This document shows positions 19,780-28,650 of a DNA stretch of 64,000 nucleotides, in pieces. The translations under genes and the position numbers were made by a program. The notes below the pieces were generated by a model that was not told the DNA's origin, made no database searches, and worked only from the letters and a program-made list of their open reading frames with translations. Numbering within the stretch: position 1 is the stretch's first letter; each line of letters starts with the position of its first letter. This DNA is from Niallia circulans. Its GTDB lineage: Bacteria > Bacillota > Bacilli > Bacillales > Cytobacillaceae. The stretch lies in NCBI RefSeq assembly GCF_003726095.1, contig NZ_CP026031.1:2604001-2668000 (forward strand), written 5' to 3'.

Positions 19780-21066
19780 TTAAGCTTCTACATGTATCGT
19801 TTTCGTCAACTCCACTAAATCGTCTGCGATTTTAGCTAATGATTTAGTAGAAGAAGTAATTTCTTCCATTGCCGCCAATTGTTCCTGAGAGGCTTCTGAC
19901 ACGTTCATTGAATTTTGACTGTTTTCCTTAGCAATGCCACTAACTTGATCCACCGAACCTGCAACCTCAACTATATTCGTAGAAATATTATGTGCAGCCT
20001 CTAAAATACTTTCCATTTGCTGACTCATGGATAACATTGATTCCGAAATTATCGTAAACTTTTCTTTAGTATCGTTGGTAATATTAATGCCGTCTTTTAC
20101 TTCCTCTGTCACTCGTTTCATTGTTTTAACAGAAGATAGAGTATCTTTTTGAATTTCACTCACTAGAACTGCGATTTGCTTAGCGGACTGATTGGACTGT
20201 TCTGCCAATTTCCTTACTTCTTCTGCTACTACTGCAAAGCCTTTTCCTGCTTCACCAGCCCTAGCAGCTTCGATGGCTGCATTTAATGCCAATAAATTTG
20301 TCTGATCAGCAATTTCTGTTATAACATTTAAGAATTGACCAATCTCCTGGGAACGCTCTTGCAATAATACAATAGAGTCATTCGATTCTTGCACTGAATT
20401 TTGAATTAAACTCATTTGCGTTACAGTATTATCAACAACTGCTTGTCCTTCTTTAGCTTTCAATACAGTATTATGGGTGCTTTTCACCATATCTTCTGTA
20501 TTCTTCGCAATATCTTTAATTTCATTATTCACAACAGCAACCGAATCAACAATGAAATCCATTCCTTTTGTCTGCTCTTCAGAACCAGCAGCAACACTTT
20601 GAATGGCAGCTGAAATCTGCTCTGATACATGGTTTGTTTCTACTGTATTAGCAGTCAGCTTTTCGGCAGAAGCATTTATGTGTTCAGATGTTTCATTCAC
20701 TTTTTGTACTAAGTTGCGAATAAACTCTTTCATCAAAATAAACGCATCTGTTAGTTGGCCAATTTCATCATTAGAAGTTTTATGAATTTCAATCTCTAAT
20801 TCGCCTTCTGTAATTTTCTTTATTGAATACAATAATTTCTTAAGAGGAGAAATTATGATTCTTCGTGTAAATAATGCAACAATCACTGTTACAAAAATTA
20901 AATTAATGACAGTATTAACAAAAATACTGAATTCTTGTGGGAAGACGCCGGCTTCCAGAATCATCTCATTAAGCTTAAAGGATATCATGGTGCTAAATAA
21001 TGTAGCAAAAAAGATAATGACAATCATTTTTGTACGTAAACTGCGAAAAATACTTCGTTTCTTCAT
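19780..21066 (-). CDS. Methyl-accepting chemotaxis protein without extracellular sensor domain
   Basis: 428 residues. Membrane helix 1 (about 14-30) and helix 2 (about 45-66) are separated by only some 15 residues, so there is no ligand-binding domain outside. A HAMP domain follows ([38 protein letters not shown]), then the signalling helices with the hairpin [20 protein letters not shown] and [18 protein letters not shown], which contacts CheA/CheW. Glu/Gln-rich methylation helices flank it. The sensor may be the membrane itself, for example temperature, proton motive force or a partner protein. Not linked to other chemotaxis genes here. Confidence 0.93.
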   Translation of the reverse strand: MKKRSIFRSLRTKMIVIIFFATLFSTMISFKLNEMILEAGVFPQEFSIFVNTVINLIFVTVIVALFTRRIIISPLKKLLYSIKKITEGELEIEIHKTSNDEIGQLTDAFILMKEFIRNLVQKVNETSEHINASAEKLTANTVETNHVSEQISAAIQSVAAGSEEQTKGMDFIVDSVAVVNNEIKDIAKNTEDMVKSTHNTVLKAKEGQAVVDNTVTQMSLIQNSVQESNDSIVLLQERSQEIGQFLNVITEIADQTNLLALNAAIEAARAGEAGKGFAVVAEEVRKLAEQSNQSAKQIAVLVSEIQKDTLSSVKTMKRVTEEVKDGINITNDTKEKFTIISESMLSMSQQMESILEAAHNISTNIVEVAGSVDQVSGIAKENSQNSMNVSEASQEQLAAMEEITSSTKSLAKIADDLVELTKTIHVEA

Positions 21067-21244
21067 ATGAGTTCCCCTTCTAATTTAATAGTTATATATA
21101 CCTGTTCTTATATCGCGTAAAACCCTATAAATTATGTAATAAGATCTATATACATAGATATCACAAACAAAAAATAGTTGTTTATACCCATTTTACAAAA
21201 AATAGTGTATTTAAGCAATTTTTATCCTTTTCTAAAAAAAAAGG

Positions 21245-21420
21245 AGTATAGCCAAACGTACGGCTATACCCAAAGTGAGAGGAGGTTATGGGGTTACGGT
21301 ATAAAGAATATGCTGTGCATTCAGCTTCTAAGAAGGTGATACAAGCTATTCTTTATACTTATTAGATATGCTTTTTTATAAAATCAGTGAGGGCTTATCC
21401 CCTTTATCGATAAAAAAGGG
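21245..21420 (+). other. Structured leader region with micro-ORF, function unknown
   Basis: Contains GTATAGCC / GGCTATAC (21246-21269), then a GAGGAGG ribosome binding site and a 25-codon ORF (ATG at 21288). Part of that ORF is a 12-bp perfect inverted repeat GTATAAAGAATA (21299-21310) / TATTCTTTATAC (21347-21358). A third hairpin CCCTTT..ATCGAT..AAAGGG follows at about 21396-21419. It lies upstream of a small membrane protein gene on the same strand. No known riboswitch class is recognised. Confidence 0.45.
21288..21365 (+). CDS. 25-residue micro-ORF in a structured leader
   Basis: ATG at 21288 follows GAGAGGAGGTT with ideal spacing and reads MGLRYKEYAVHSASKKVIQA before ending ILYTY. The peptide is basic and resembles nothing I know. 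It overlaps a long hairpin, so it could be a leader peptide that controls the gene at 21509. Translation is an inference from the ribosome binding site only. Confidence 0.35.
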   Translation: MGLRYKEYAVHSASKKVIQAILYTY

Positions 21421-21508
21421 CAATCATCCTTTTGCGTTTTTAGCGGTAGTATATTTCATCATTCGGACATATACTACATTATAAAGATTAGCGGAAAGAA
21501 GGTTCTAA

Positions 21509-21700
21509 ATGAAAAACACCTTATATGTAAACTCCATCATCCATTGTTGTTTGTTGACTGTCTTTGCGACGACTCTTTTTTATATACTGACTGGTTTATC
21601 CGTTTTTACTATTGCCTCCTTGATTTCAGGGGTGTTAGTAGCCTTCATTAGTTTATTAGAAGAAGAGGTCATCCATAAGAAAATCCATGATGAACATTGA
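21509..21700 (+). CDS. Small two-helix membrane protein
   Basis: 63 residues: helix 1 about 8-28 (SIIHCCLLTVFATTLFYILT), helix 2 about 30-50 (SVFTIASLISGVLVAFISLL), and a charged tail EEEVIHKKIHDEH. Preceded by GAAAGAAGG and followed by a terminator-like region, so it is a plausible gene. No family recognised. Alone on the plus strand between two minus-strand units, behind the structured leader described above. Confidence 0.55.
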   Translation: MKNTLYVNSIIHCCLLTVFATTLFYILTGLSVFTIASLISGVLVAFISLLEEEVIHKKIHDEH

Positions 21701-21743
21701 CTTTATTTTTTTAAAAATAATTTACTCTTTTATGTATAAAAAA

Positions 21744-21795
21744 AGAAAAAGGGGTCCACAATGATACTACAAAGTGTAATTCCCCCTTTTGTTTA
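21744..21795. terminator. Terminator between the small membrane protein and the amino acid importer
   Basis: AAAAGGGG and CCCCCTTTT pair, with an inner CAC/GTG pairing, and both outer sides are A/T runs. On the minus strand the stem is followed by TTTTTCTTTTTTT, ending the ABC importer operon. A weaker GAGCTG/CAGCTC hairpin with eight T (21796-21850) follows on the plus strand. Confidence 0.75.
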
Positions 21796-21849
21796 GAGCT
21801 GTTTCAGATTAATTCTCGCTTTTGAGATATTCCTGATCAGCTCTTTTTT

Positions 21850-22584
21850 TTATTGAATTAATTGAAGAAATTGTCGCGTCCTTGCTTCTTGTGGCTCAGA
21901 AAAGATTTCATGAGGGCTACCTTTCTCTACAATATAGCCACCATCCATGAAAATCACTTCGTCCGCAACTTCTTTCGCAAATTTCATTTCATGTGTAACG
22001 ATAATCATCGTCATGCCTTCATTTGCAAGTTGTTTTATTACTTTTAAAACTTCTCCAACAAGCTCTGGATCCAACGCAGATGTTGGTTCATCGAATAACA
22101 TTACTTCTGGTTCCATCGCAAGCGCTCTGGCAATGCCAACTCGCTGCTGCTGCCCGCCTGACAGTTGAAATGGGTAAAAGTCGATTTTATCCCCCAGTCC
22201 TACTTTATTTAGTATATCTGCCGCTTTCATTCTTGTCTTTTCTTTTGATTGCTTTTTCACCGTGATGGGACCTTCCATCACATTCTCAATGGCAGTTTTA
22301 TGGGGAAAAAGATTGTAGCTTTGAAAAACCATACCTGTTAATTTCCGAAAATCTGTTATAGCCTTTTTCGTTACTTTCGTCGAGAAATCCAATTGCTTAT
22401 TCTCTATTGTAATATGACCACTAGTTGGTATTTCTAATATGTTTAAACATCGAAGCATCGTCGTTTTTCCTGATCCTGAAGGACCAATAACAACAATGAC
22501 TTTCCCTTTTTCCACTTCTAAATTTATGTCCTTTAATACTTGTAAATCGCCAAAGTGCTTGGACAACCCTTTAATTGAAATCAT
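21850..22584 (-). CDS. tcyC: Polar amino acid (cystine-type) ABC transporter ATPase
   Basis: 244 residues: Walker [10 protein letters not shown] (about 35-43), [20 protein letters not shown]-loop, signature [15 protein letters not shown], Walker [20 protein letters not shown], His-loop [14 protein letters not shown]. Typical of polar amino acid importers (GlnQ, TcyC, ArtM). The tcyC name follows from the substrate-binding partner, which looks like TcyA; direct evidence for cystine is lacking. Third gene of the operon. Confidence 0.85.
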   Translation of the reverse strand: MISIKGLSKHFGDLQVLKDINLEVEKGKVIVVIGPSGSGKTTMLRCLNILEIPTSGHITIENKQLDFSTKVTKKAITDFRKLTGMVFQSYNLFPHKTAIENVMEGPITVKKQSKEKTRMKAADILNKVGLGDKIDFYPFQLSGGQQQRVGIARALAMEPEVMLFDEPTSALDPELVGEVLKVIKQLANEGMTMIIVTHEMKFAKEVADEVIFMDGGYIVEKGSPHEIFSEPQEARTRQFLQLIQ

Positions 22585-22641
22585 GATGCTCGCTCCTTCT
22601 TCTATCGATTATTTTAGTCTTCCTGCCTAATAGAAGCTTTT

Positions 22642-23343
22642 TTATTTACTCAAGTGACGGCCGAATCGATTTTCCAGTCCTTGCTGGATAATAGAAAGAG
22701 GGAAACAAATAAGCCAATACAATAGGGCTACCTCTGAATATAGCAATAAGAACTCATAATTCGTACTTGCGATTTCCTGTGCCTTTCGAAACATTTCTGT
22801 TACTAGAATTAAGGCTGCTAGAGACGAATCTTTAATTAAACTGATAAATGTATTAGATAATGGTGGAATCGAAACACGTGCAGCCTGTGGCAAAATAATT
22901 CTTTTTAAATTTTGAACATAGCTCATCCCAATGGAATAGCCAGCTTCCCATTGCCCATTAGGGATACTCAAAATGGATCCTCTCACAATTTCCGATCCAT
23001 ACGCTCCAACACTTAATGAAAAACCTATAATAGCTGCTACAAAAGGTTCGAGCGTAATACCAACATTGGGCAACCCATAAAAAATAATGAAAAGCTGTAC
23101 GAGTAATGGTGTTCCGCGAATGATGGAAACATAGATTCCAGCAATCACTTTAAAAATTTTTATACTGGATAATCTAGCTAAAGCGGTTAATACAGCTAAA
23201 ATTATCCCAATAATAAAGGATATAATGGATAGTGGTATCGTATATAAAATAGCCCCCTTCACCAAAGGGAGAAGGGAACTAACTGCTATATCATAATATC
23301 GTTGGAATGCTTCTGGGTCAGTAAAAATGCTATTTAAGTACAT
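22642..23343 (-). CDS. tcyB: Polar amino acid (cystine-type) ABC transporter permease
   Basis: 233 residues with about five membrane helices and the HisM/GlnP-type segment [51 protein letters not shown], which contains the EAA loop. I start at ATG 23343 (MYLNSIFTD), which overlaps the 3' end of the binding-protein gene by 14 bases. The upstream ATGs would overlap it by more and add a non-family tail. Confidence 0.85.
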   Translation of the reverse strand: MYLNSIFTDPEAFQRYYDIAVSSLLPLVKGAILYTIPLSIISFIIGIILAVLTALARLSSIKIFKVIAGIYVSIIRGTPLLVQLFIIFYGLPNVGITLEPFVAAIIGFSLSVGAYGSEIVRGSILSIPNGQWEAGYSIGMSYVQNLKRIILPQAARVSIPPLSNTFISLIKDSSLAALILVTEMFRKAQEIASTNYEFLLLYSEVALLYWLICFPLSIIQQGLENRFGRHLSK

Positions 23344-24151
23344 CTTCTCCGAACCATTTCTCAGATATTGATTTATACGTACCATCATCAATCATTTCTT
23401 TAAGTGCTTTATTTACCGCTTCAACTAACGTATCATTTCCTTGTCTAAACATTAAACCACTATGCGCTACATCATCAGCAGTATCGACAATTTTAACTTT
23501 TACATCAGGTTTTTGCTTTTTAAAATCTAAGAAAGATAATTTATCATTAACGGTAACATCTACTCGTTTGGCATTAAGAAGTTCAATCGCTTGATTAAAC
23601 CCATCCACTCCAACTAGCTCTGCGCCATTCGTTTTGGCGATTTCCGCATAATTACTTGTTAATGATTGTGCTGACTTTAATCCCTTCATATCTTTAAAAC
23701 TTTTCACATCTGAATCTTCTCTTGTGATAAGAACAGCAGCAGAAGAAATATAAGGATCAGAAAATGCATACTTTGCTTTTCTTTCATCATTAATCCCTAC
23801 TTGGTTCGCAATCATATCAAAACGCTTTGCATCAAGGCCTGCAAACATAGCATCCCATTGTGTTTCCTTAAATTCTGCTTTCACGCCTAAACGTTTTGCC
23901 ACTTCTTGTGAAATTTCCACATCAAATCCAGTTAACTTCCCAGAATTATCATGAAAAGTAAAGGGAGGGTATGTACCTTCCGTACCAACTATTAATGTGC
24001 CCTTATCTTTAATTTGTGCCAATAAATCAGTGTTGTTATCAGCTTTTTTATCTGCAGAATCTTTTGATCCCTTATCTGAATTGCTACCACAAGCAGCTAA
24101 TACAATGGTAAGACTTACTAATAAACTTAACAATATACTAAATTTTCTCAT
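23330..24151 (-). CDS. tcyA: Amino acid ABC transporter substrate-binding lipoprotein, TcyA-like
   Basis: 273 residues with lipoprotein signal peptide and lipobox VLAACGSN (Cys21). The SBP_bac_3 domain reads [65 protein letters not shown] and [13 protein letters not shown] [13 protein letters not shown]. These motifs are close to the cystine-binding TcyA of Bacillus as I recall it; glutamine or other polar amino acids remain possible. ATG 24151 has AAGGAGG at good distance. Confidence 0.87.
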   Translation of the reverse strand: MRKFSILLSLLVSLTIVLAACGSNSDKGSKDSADKKADNNTDLLAQIKDKGTLIVGTEGTYPPFTFHDNSGKLTGFDVEISQEVAKRLGVKAEFKETQWDAMFAGLDAKRFDMIANQVGINDERKAKYAFSDPYISSAAVLITREDSDVKSFKDMKGLKSAQSLTSNYAEIAKTNGAELVGVDGFNQAIELLNAKRVDVTVNDKLSFLDFKKQKPDVKVKIVDTADDVAHSGLMFRQGNDTLVEAVNKALKEMIDDGTYKSISEKWFGEDVLK

Positions 24152-24192
24152 ATTATTCCTCCTTATTCCGATAAGACTTGTCAGCAATAGCT

Positions 24193-24222
24193 ATCATAGT
24201 ATAGGGGATTACCATTTGTCAA
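24193..24222 (-). promoter_or_regulatory. SigA promoter of the tcyABC-like operon
   Basis: Perfect -35 TTGACA (24222-24217), 18-bp spacer, -10 TATGAT (24198-24193, five of six). It lies about 40 bp upstream of the lipoprotein start. Confidence 0.8.
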
Positions 24223-24708
24223 AGCATTGATTCTCCTTTTTATTTTCACCAAAAGTTCTGACATTAACCATGTGGATTATATCCATTTGATACCAAAAAA
24301 AACAGGGAAACCTCTTTCTTATCCCTCCAGTCAACTTTGTTTTTAAATTACATTTTTTTATTCATTAAGCATTTAATAGTTTCTAGTTAGTAAAGCATTT
24401 AAAAGGATATTATAGTGAAATGCTTCCTAAAATATGAGTAATTGTATGAAGTTGATCGTAATTTTTAGAGAGAGAAATTAAACATAGCAAGACGGATCAA
24501 TAACTACAGTAGTACATTCTCAAACTACTGATAAGATTAGGAATCAAAGTGAAATTCGAAGTCGGAATTATTTCACTTGGAGTTTTTTTATGTGATTTCA
24601 GTGTGAGGAATTGTCGAGGTTGTGTTAAAGGAATACCTATTAAAATGATTCAAAATTAATTCAAGCTTCAATCAGCAATAATAATGCGCTAAACGGAGAT
24701 AACAATAG
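24223..24708. other. Intergenic region of about 480 bp without a recognisable gene
   Basis: No reading frame with a ribosome binding site is apparent on either strand. It contains a plus-strand terminator-like hairpin (24547-24589) that belongs to no visible gene, which hints at a lost gene or a small RNA. Confidence 0.5.
24547..24589 (+). terminator. Orphan rho-independent terminator
   Basis: AAGTGAAAT (24547-24555) and ATTTCACTT (24570-24578) form a perfect 9-bp stem with a 14-base loop, followed after GGAG by seven T on the plus strand. No plus-strand gene precedes it. Confidence 0.6.
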
Positions 24709-24735
24709 CCCCCCAATATATCTAGCTGGGGGGAT
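24709..24735 (-). terminator. G/C hairpin after the lipoprotein gene
   Basis: CCCCCCA / TGGGGGG with an 11- to 13-base loop, about 36 bp past the stop. The following stretch CTATTGTTATC is only moderately T-rich, so termination is probable but not certain. Confidence 0.55.
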
Positions 24736-24770
24736 TAAACAGAAAATGATTGCTCTGTTACTTTATTATG

Positions 24771-25307
24771 CTATTTAAGCTCCTTAACTGCATTTACAAA
24801 TTCTTCAGCCTTTGTAGAAGCACTGGCATTTACTGCAAATGGTCCATGTACTTGCACTAAAACTTGACTATTTCCTAGTGTAACGTAGCCATCTTTTTTC
24901 GCACCTTCATATTCCTTTTGAAGTGTTTCATTCATGTTCTTTAAATCATACCAATATACCTCAACGCTTACATCTTTATAATTAATTGTATCTGAACCAA
25001 TACAACATAATTTAGAAGTTTCGCTGTTTTCTTTGATTAAATTTACTTTTTTGAAATATTCCGTTAAATCGTCAAGCGTCATATCTGCAAGTGGCTTCGT
25101 TTGTGCATCCTTCCCGTTAGACTCCGAATCTATAGACGCTGGATCACTAACGTTATCTTTAGTAACCTCCTCCGTCGATTTATCTTTTGCAACAGGTGCT
25201 TTATCAGTAGTATTACTTCCCGCTTTATTTTGTGAACTGCAGGCTGCAAGTACTAGAATTAAACAAAATACTAGAAACGTTAGGTTAAATTTCTTTTTCC
25301 TCTTCAT
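24771..25307 (-). CDS. Hypothetical lipoprotein
   Basis: 178 residues. Signal peptide with lipobox VLAACSSQ (Cys23), a Ser/Thr/Lys/Asp-rich linker to about residue 70, then a small domain: PLADMTLDDLTEYFKKVNLI, SETSKLCCIGSDTINYKDVSVEVYWYDL and YVTLGNSQVLVQVHGPFAVNA. The adjacent Cys-Cys in the domain is notable for an exported protein. No family recognised. Good ribosome binding site (GGAGG). It stands alone, with flanking intergenic regions of about 280 and 460 bp. Confidence 0.85.
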   Translation of the reverse strand: MKRKKKFNLTFLVFCLILVLAACSSQNKAGSNTTDKAPVAKDKSTEEVTKDNVSDPASIDSESNGKDAQTKPLADMTLDDLTEYFKKVNLIKENSETSKLCCIGSDTINYKDVSVEVYWYDLKNMNETLQKEYEGAKKDGYVTLGNSQVLVQVHGPFAVNASASTKAEEFVNAVKELK

Positions 25308-25593
25308 AATCTGCCTCCATATCTCTTAACTTGTAAATTTGTTTGTTACTTTATAAACTCGTTATTAATATCACTAAACTTCTTTACGACTGACTGTAGC
25401 TGCATGATATAGAAAGAATGAATATTCTTTATTTTTTCTCAAAATAGCCTCTCTGATTAAGATAGAAGTAATGTTTTCCTCGAAAAGCGGTGCTCCATTG
25501 CATTAGCTAAAAAAAATTTTAGCGTTTCGACTGCTTGAAGGACTTTTACTATCATTCTCTTTGTTCATTCTACTTTGATTATCTTCAATGGGA

Positions 25594-28491
25594 TTAGGAA
25601 AACAAAGGATATGAATAATCAAATAATTGATTATTTTCTGCGATCTTTCTTTCATTCCCAACTACACATAATGATTGTTTTCCCAGAAGAGCTTTAAACA
25701 TTTCACTTAAAGATCTTAAATCATCAATTGTAGTATTTATAACCTCCTGTCTTACTTTTAGTCGTTGTTCATAAGTATTATTTATAAAATAATTTGTTTC
25801 TGCCTGTTCTCCCTTTATCCTTGCATTCATCGGGTTATCTAGATCTGCTATTGTGCCGATAATATACCTCTGCAATTCTGATCTTGGTAAATCTAAATCC
25901 ATTATAAAATCACTTGTTGTATTATAAATATCTACTGTCTCAAGCAAATTGGGGTCGCGATAAGAATAAAAAAATATATTACCATTCATATAGATGTTTA
26001 TCCCTCCACCATATGCACCACCTAAAACTCGCAAATTTCTCCATAAATAGGTTAAATTCAGTATTTTTGCTAGCACCAGCATCTGCCCGGAAAATTCATA
26101 ACCCATTTTTTTTAGATTACCGCCCTGTACTACATATAAGATGGAATTACTATTCGTAAATGCTTCCTTGCTGATATCATTATTTATCTGAAATTCAAAA
26201 GTCTCTACTTTGTTCCCATCTGGTAAATCGAAGTTTAAAAAGGCATTAGAAAACACTTTCATCGCATCCAAATCACCGGTTAATCCAACAACTAAATTTT
26301 TTCGACAAAATAGGTTATTAGCAATTCCCTTCATTTTTTGAATAAATGAGTCATACCTTTGTTCAAAATCCTTTTCCAATTTTACGAGAAATTGATAGAA
26401 AGAAATTCCTCTTAAGTGTTCATTGATATAACCTAATGCCGTTAAACTACTATTAACTCGAATAGCCGCAAACATATTACCATTACTATTTAATTGTATT
26501 TTCATATTGCTCACTAGATTGCCGATAAGCTCTTTCACTTTTTTCTTATTATCAAATTCGGTTTCAGTTAGAATATGATGAACAAGTTTCAGAGATTTTT
26601 CCATATTTTTTTCCATTGTTCTGACTTTAACCGCTACTTTATGAAGGCAGGTATCAACGCTGCTAGAGTACAAATAGTTTTCGAATGAGACTATCCCAAT
26701 TTTCATTGCAATTTCGCTTGCCAGCGCCTCACTAGTATATTCTGAAGTTCCTAATTTTCCTAACAATTCAGTAAATAATCTATAGTAGGAAATATCATCT
26801 TTTCCATTTATTGCATCGAAATAGAGATTATAGTAAACTACTTTTTTTGTATAAATATCATGGAATAAAACCTTAGAACCGTTGCATTCTATTTCCTGCA
26901 AAGGCAGATCAGCTGGTTTTGGGTCAATGTCTGACAACAGCAGAGTAGGCAATGTCTCTTTTGCTTCATCACTATCAGATATAGATTGAAATTTATTCAG
27001 TTCAGCATTCTCTTGAATTAAGGCTTGTAAATCTGCTTCTTTCATACCATCTTTAATCCTCTTCAATTTTACTTGTTCCTGTAAATATTCTATATTAGAA
27101 AGTTGCTTTGACGGCTTGCATACTACGATAGCAGATTGCTTCCCATTTAATAAGTAATTTTCAATAAACCTTTCAAAATATGGCTCGCTCAATGCAGATT
27201 TTACTGTTTCCAAACTATCTTCATATTGGAAGGCTTTAATAAGTGGTTTACCTGCAGCCCAATTGGATGCGGCGTTAATGCCATGAAATAACCCTTCTGG
27301 AAAGGTACCATAGTCTGCTTCTCTTAACTCAAATTCAGTTGATAGTATAGCAGCTTCGATTAACTTTTTATCTATCCCCTTCTCCACTAATTCTCGCAAA
27401 GTATCCTGGACAATCTTGATAAACATGTCTTTGTTTTCGGCATCCCCATTACTGCAGCAAATAGCAAAAAGCGGATATTTAAGGGAAGAATCAACTAAAC
27501 CAAAGGCATCCTTTCCTAGTTTTTCTTCCAGTAATTTTTTTCTTAAAATTGCTGAATTTCCTTCCAGCAAAATTTTATTTAAAACATTTAGAGTGATACC
27601 CAAATTTTCATCAGCTTTTTCCTCCACCTTACACGCAAAAGCTAAGAAGGTATTTTCTTCTTCTATCTCCTTTTCAGAAATCGGATACTCGCTAGTAAAT
27701 TCTTTCCGTTCTCCTTCGAAGATCTTATCAAGTGCTAAAGGCTTATTCTCTTTCCTTTCAAATTGACCAAGCACTTCATTCAGCTGCTGTAGTCTCTCTT
27801 CAATGTCCATAGCCCCATAAAGATAAAGAAGACTATTGGAAGGATGATAATAATCTCGATGAGCTTCCAAAAGCTTTTCATAAGTTAAGTTTGTAATCTC
27901 CTTCGGATCTCCGCCAGAAAAATTGGCATGAGGAAAAGAAGGATATAAAGCTTTAAATAAGGAGTGTATAAAACGTTGCTGTGGTGAAGATAAGGTACCT
28001 TTCATTTCGTTATAAACAATTCCTTTGTATATAAGCTCATTCGTTTCCTCACTATAAGCTAAATGCCATCCCTCTTGAAGGAAAATTTCCTTTTGTTCAT
28101 GTAACTTCGGAAAAAAAACCGCATCTAAAAATACATCCATCATATTCGAAAAATCTTTCTTATTTACACTTGCAAGAGAAAACAGTGTTTTATCAGGATA
28201 AGTAGAAGCATTTAAATATGTTTTCATCGATCCTTTCATCAATTCAACTATAGGTTCTTTAACTGGATATTTCTTCGAACCACTAAGTACACAATGCTCC
28301 AAAATATGAAAAACACCTGTATCATCCATTGCTGGTGTACGGAAACCAATCGAAAATCCCTGATGCTCATCATCATTATTTACCCATATTACCTTTGCGC
28401 CAGTTCCTACATGCGTCATTATATAGACATTTCCGTTAATTTCTTGTATATATTCTTTCTGTTCTATACGAAAACCGTTATATTCCTCCAA
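25594..28491 (-). CDS. M16C-family zinc metallopeptidase (PreP/insulinase-like)
   Basis: 965 residues, four-domain pitrilysin architecture. Inverted zinc motif HxxEH as HILEH (about 61-65) in DDTGVFHILEHCVLSGS, and the distal zinc-ligand Glu in VYNEMKGTLSSP, both in PreP/Cym1 form. The M16C domain lies in the middle. Such proteases close like a clam and degrade free peptides of 10-65 residues. I start at TTG 28491: GGAGGG stands five to six bases before it, and the product then matches the family start. The GTG at 28536 has no ribosome binding site. It lies downstream of the ABC exporter pair on the same strand, which suggests peptide substrates; co-transcription is inferred. Confidence 0.88.
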   Translation of the reverse strand: MEEYNGFRIEQKEYIQEINGNVYIMTHVGTGAKVIWVNNDDEHQGFSIGFRTPAMDDTGVFHILEHCVLSGSKKYPVKEPIVELMKGSMKTYLNASTYPDKTLFSLASVNKKDFSNMMDVFLDAVFFPKLHEQKEIFLQEGWHLAYSEETNELIYKGIVYNEMKGTLSSPQQRFIHSLFKALYPSFPHANFSGGDPKEITNLTYEKLLEAHRDYYHPSNSLLYLYGAMDIEERLQQLNEVLGQFERKENKPLALDKIFEGERKEFTSEYPISEKEIEEENTFLAFACKVEEKADENLGITLNVLNKILLEGNSAILRKKLLEEKLGKDAFGLVDSSLKYPLFAICCSNGDAENKDMFIKIVQDTLRELVEKGIDKKLIEAAILSTEFELREADYGTFPEGLFHGINAASNWAAGKPLIKAFQYEDSLETVKSALSEPYFERFIENYLLNGKQSAIVVCKPSKQLSNIEYLQEQVKLKRIKDGMKEADLQALIQENAELNKFQSISDSDEAKETLPTLLLSDIDPKPADLPLQEIECNGSKVLFHDIYTKKVVYYNLYFDAINGKDDISYYRLFTELLGKLGTSEYTSEALASEIAMKIGIVSFENYLYSSSVDTCLHKVAVKVRTMEKNMEKSLKLVHHILTETEFDNKKKVKELIGNLVSNMKIQLNSNGNMFAAIRVNSSLTALGYINEHLRGISFYQFLVKLEKDFEQRYDSFIQKMKGIANNLFCRKNLVVGLTGDLDAMKVFSNAFLNFDLPDGNKVETFEFQINNDISKEAFTNSNSILYVVQGGNLKKMGYEFSGQMLVLAKILNLTYLWRNLRVLGGAYGGGINIYMNGNIFFYSYRDPNLLETVDIYNTTSDFIMDLDLPRSELQRYIIGTIADLDNPMNARIKGEQAETNYFINNTYEQRLKVRQEVINTTIDDLRSLSEMFKALLGKQSLCVVGNERKIAENNQLFDYSYPLFS

Positions 28492-28650
28492 TGTTAGCCC
28501 TCCAGTTGTTATAAAGTCTAATTTCCATACGTCCACTTGTATCTAGAATTCACTTGTTCTTAAATAATAAAGTTATTCCACCTGCAATAATCCATAGTTC
28601 TTATTAAGTCTTTTTTTTTCTAAAATTCTTTATCTATCAAACTATCCACT

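Noticed and set aside
21067-21300. c-di-GMP riboswitch upstream of the chemotaxis receptor
   Set aside because: The GEMM consensus was not found on the minus strand.
24223-24708. T-box leader before the cystine-type importer
   Set aside because: No AGGGTGGNACCGCG-like antiterminator motif and a good promoter lies directly before the gene.
28492-28536. Longer M16 peptidase start at GTG 28536
   Set aside because: No ribosome binding site; the TTG at 28491 has GGAGGG and matches the family start.
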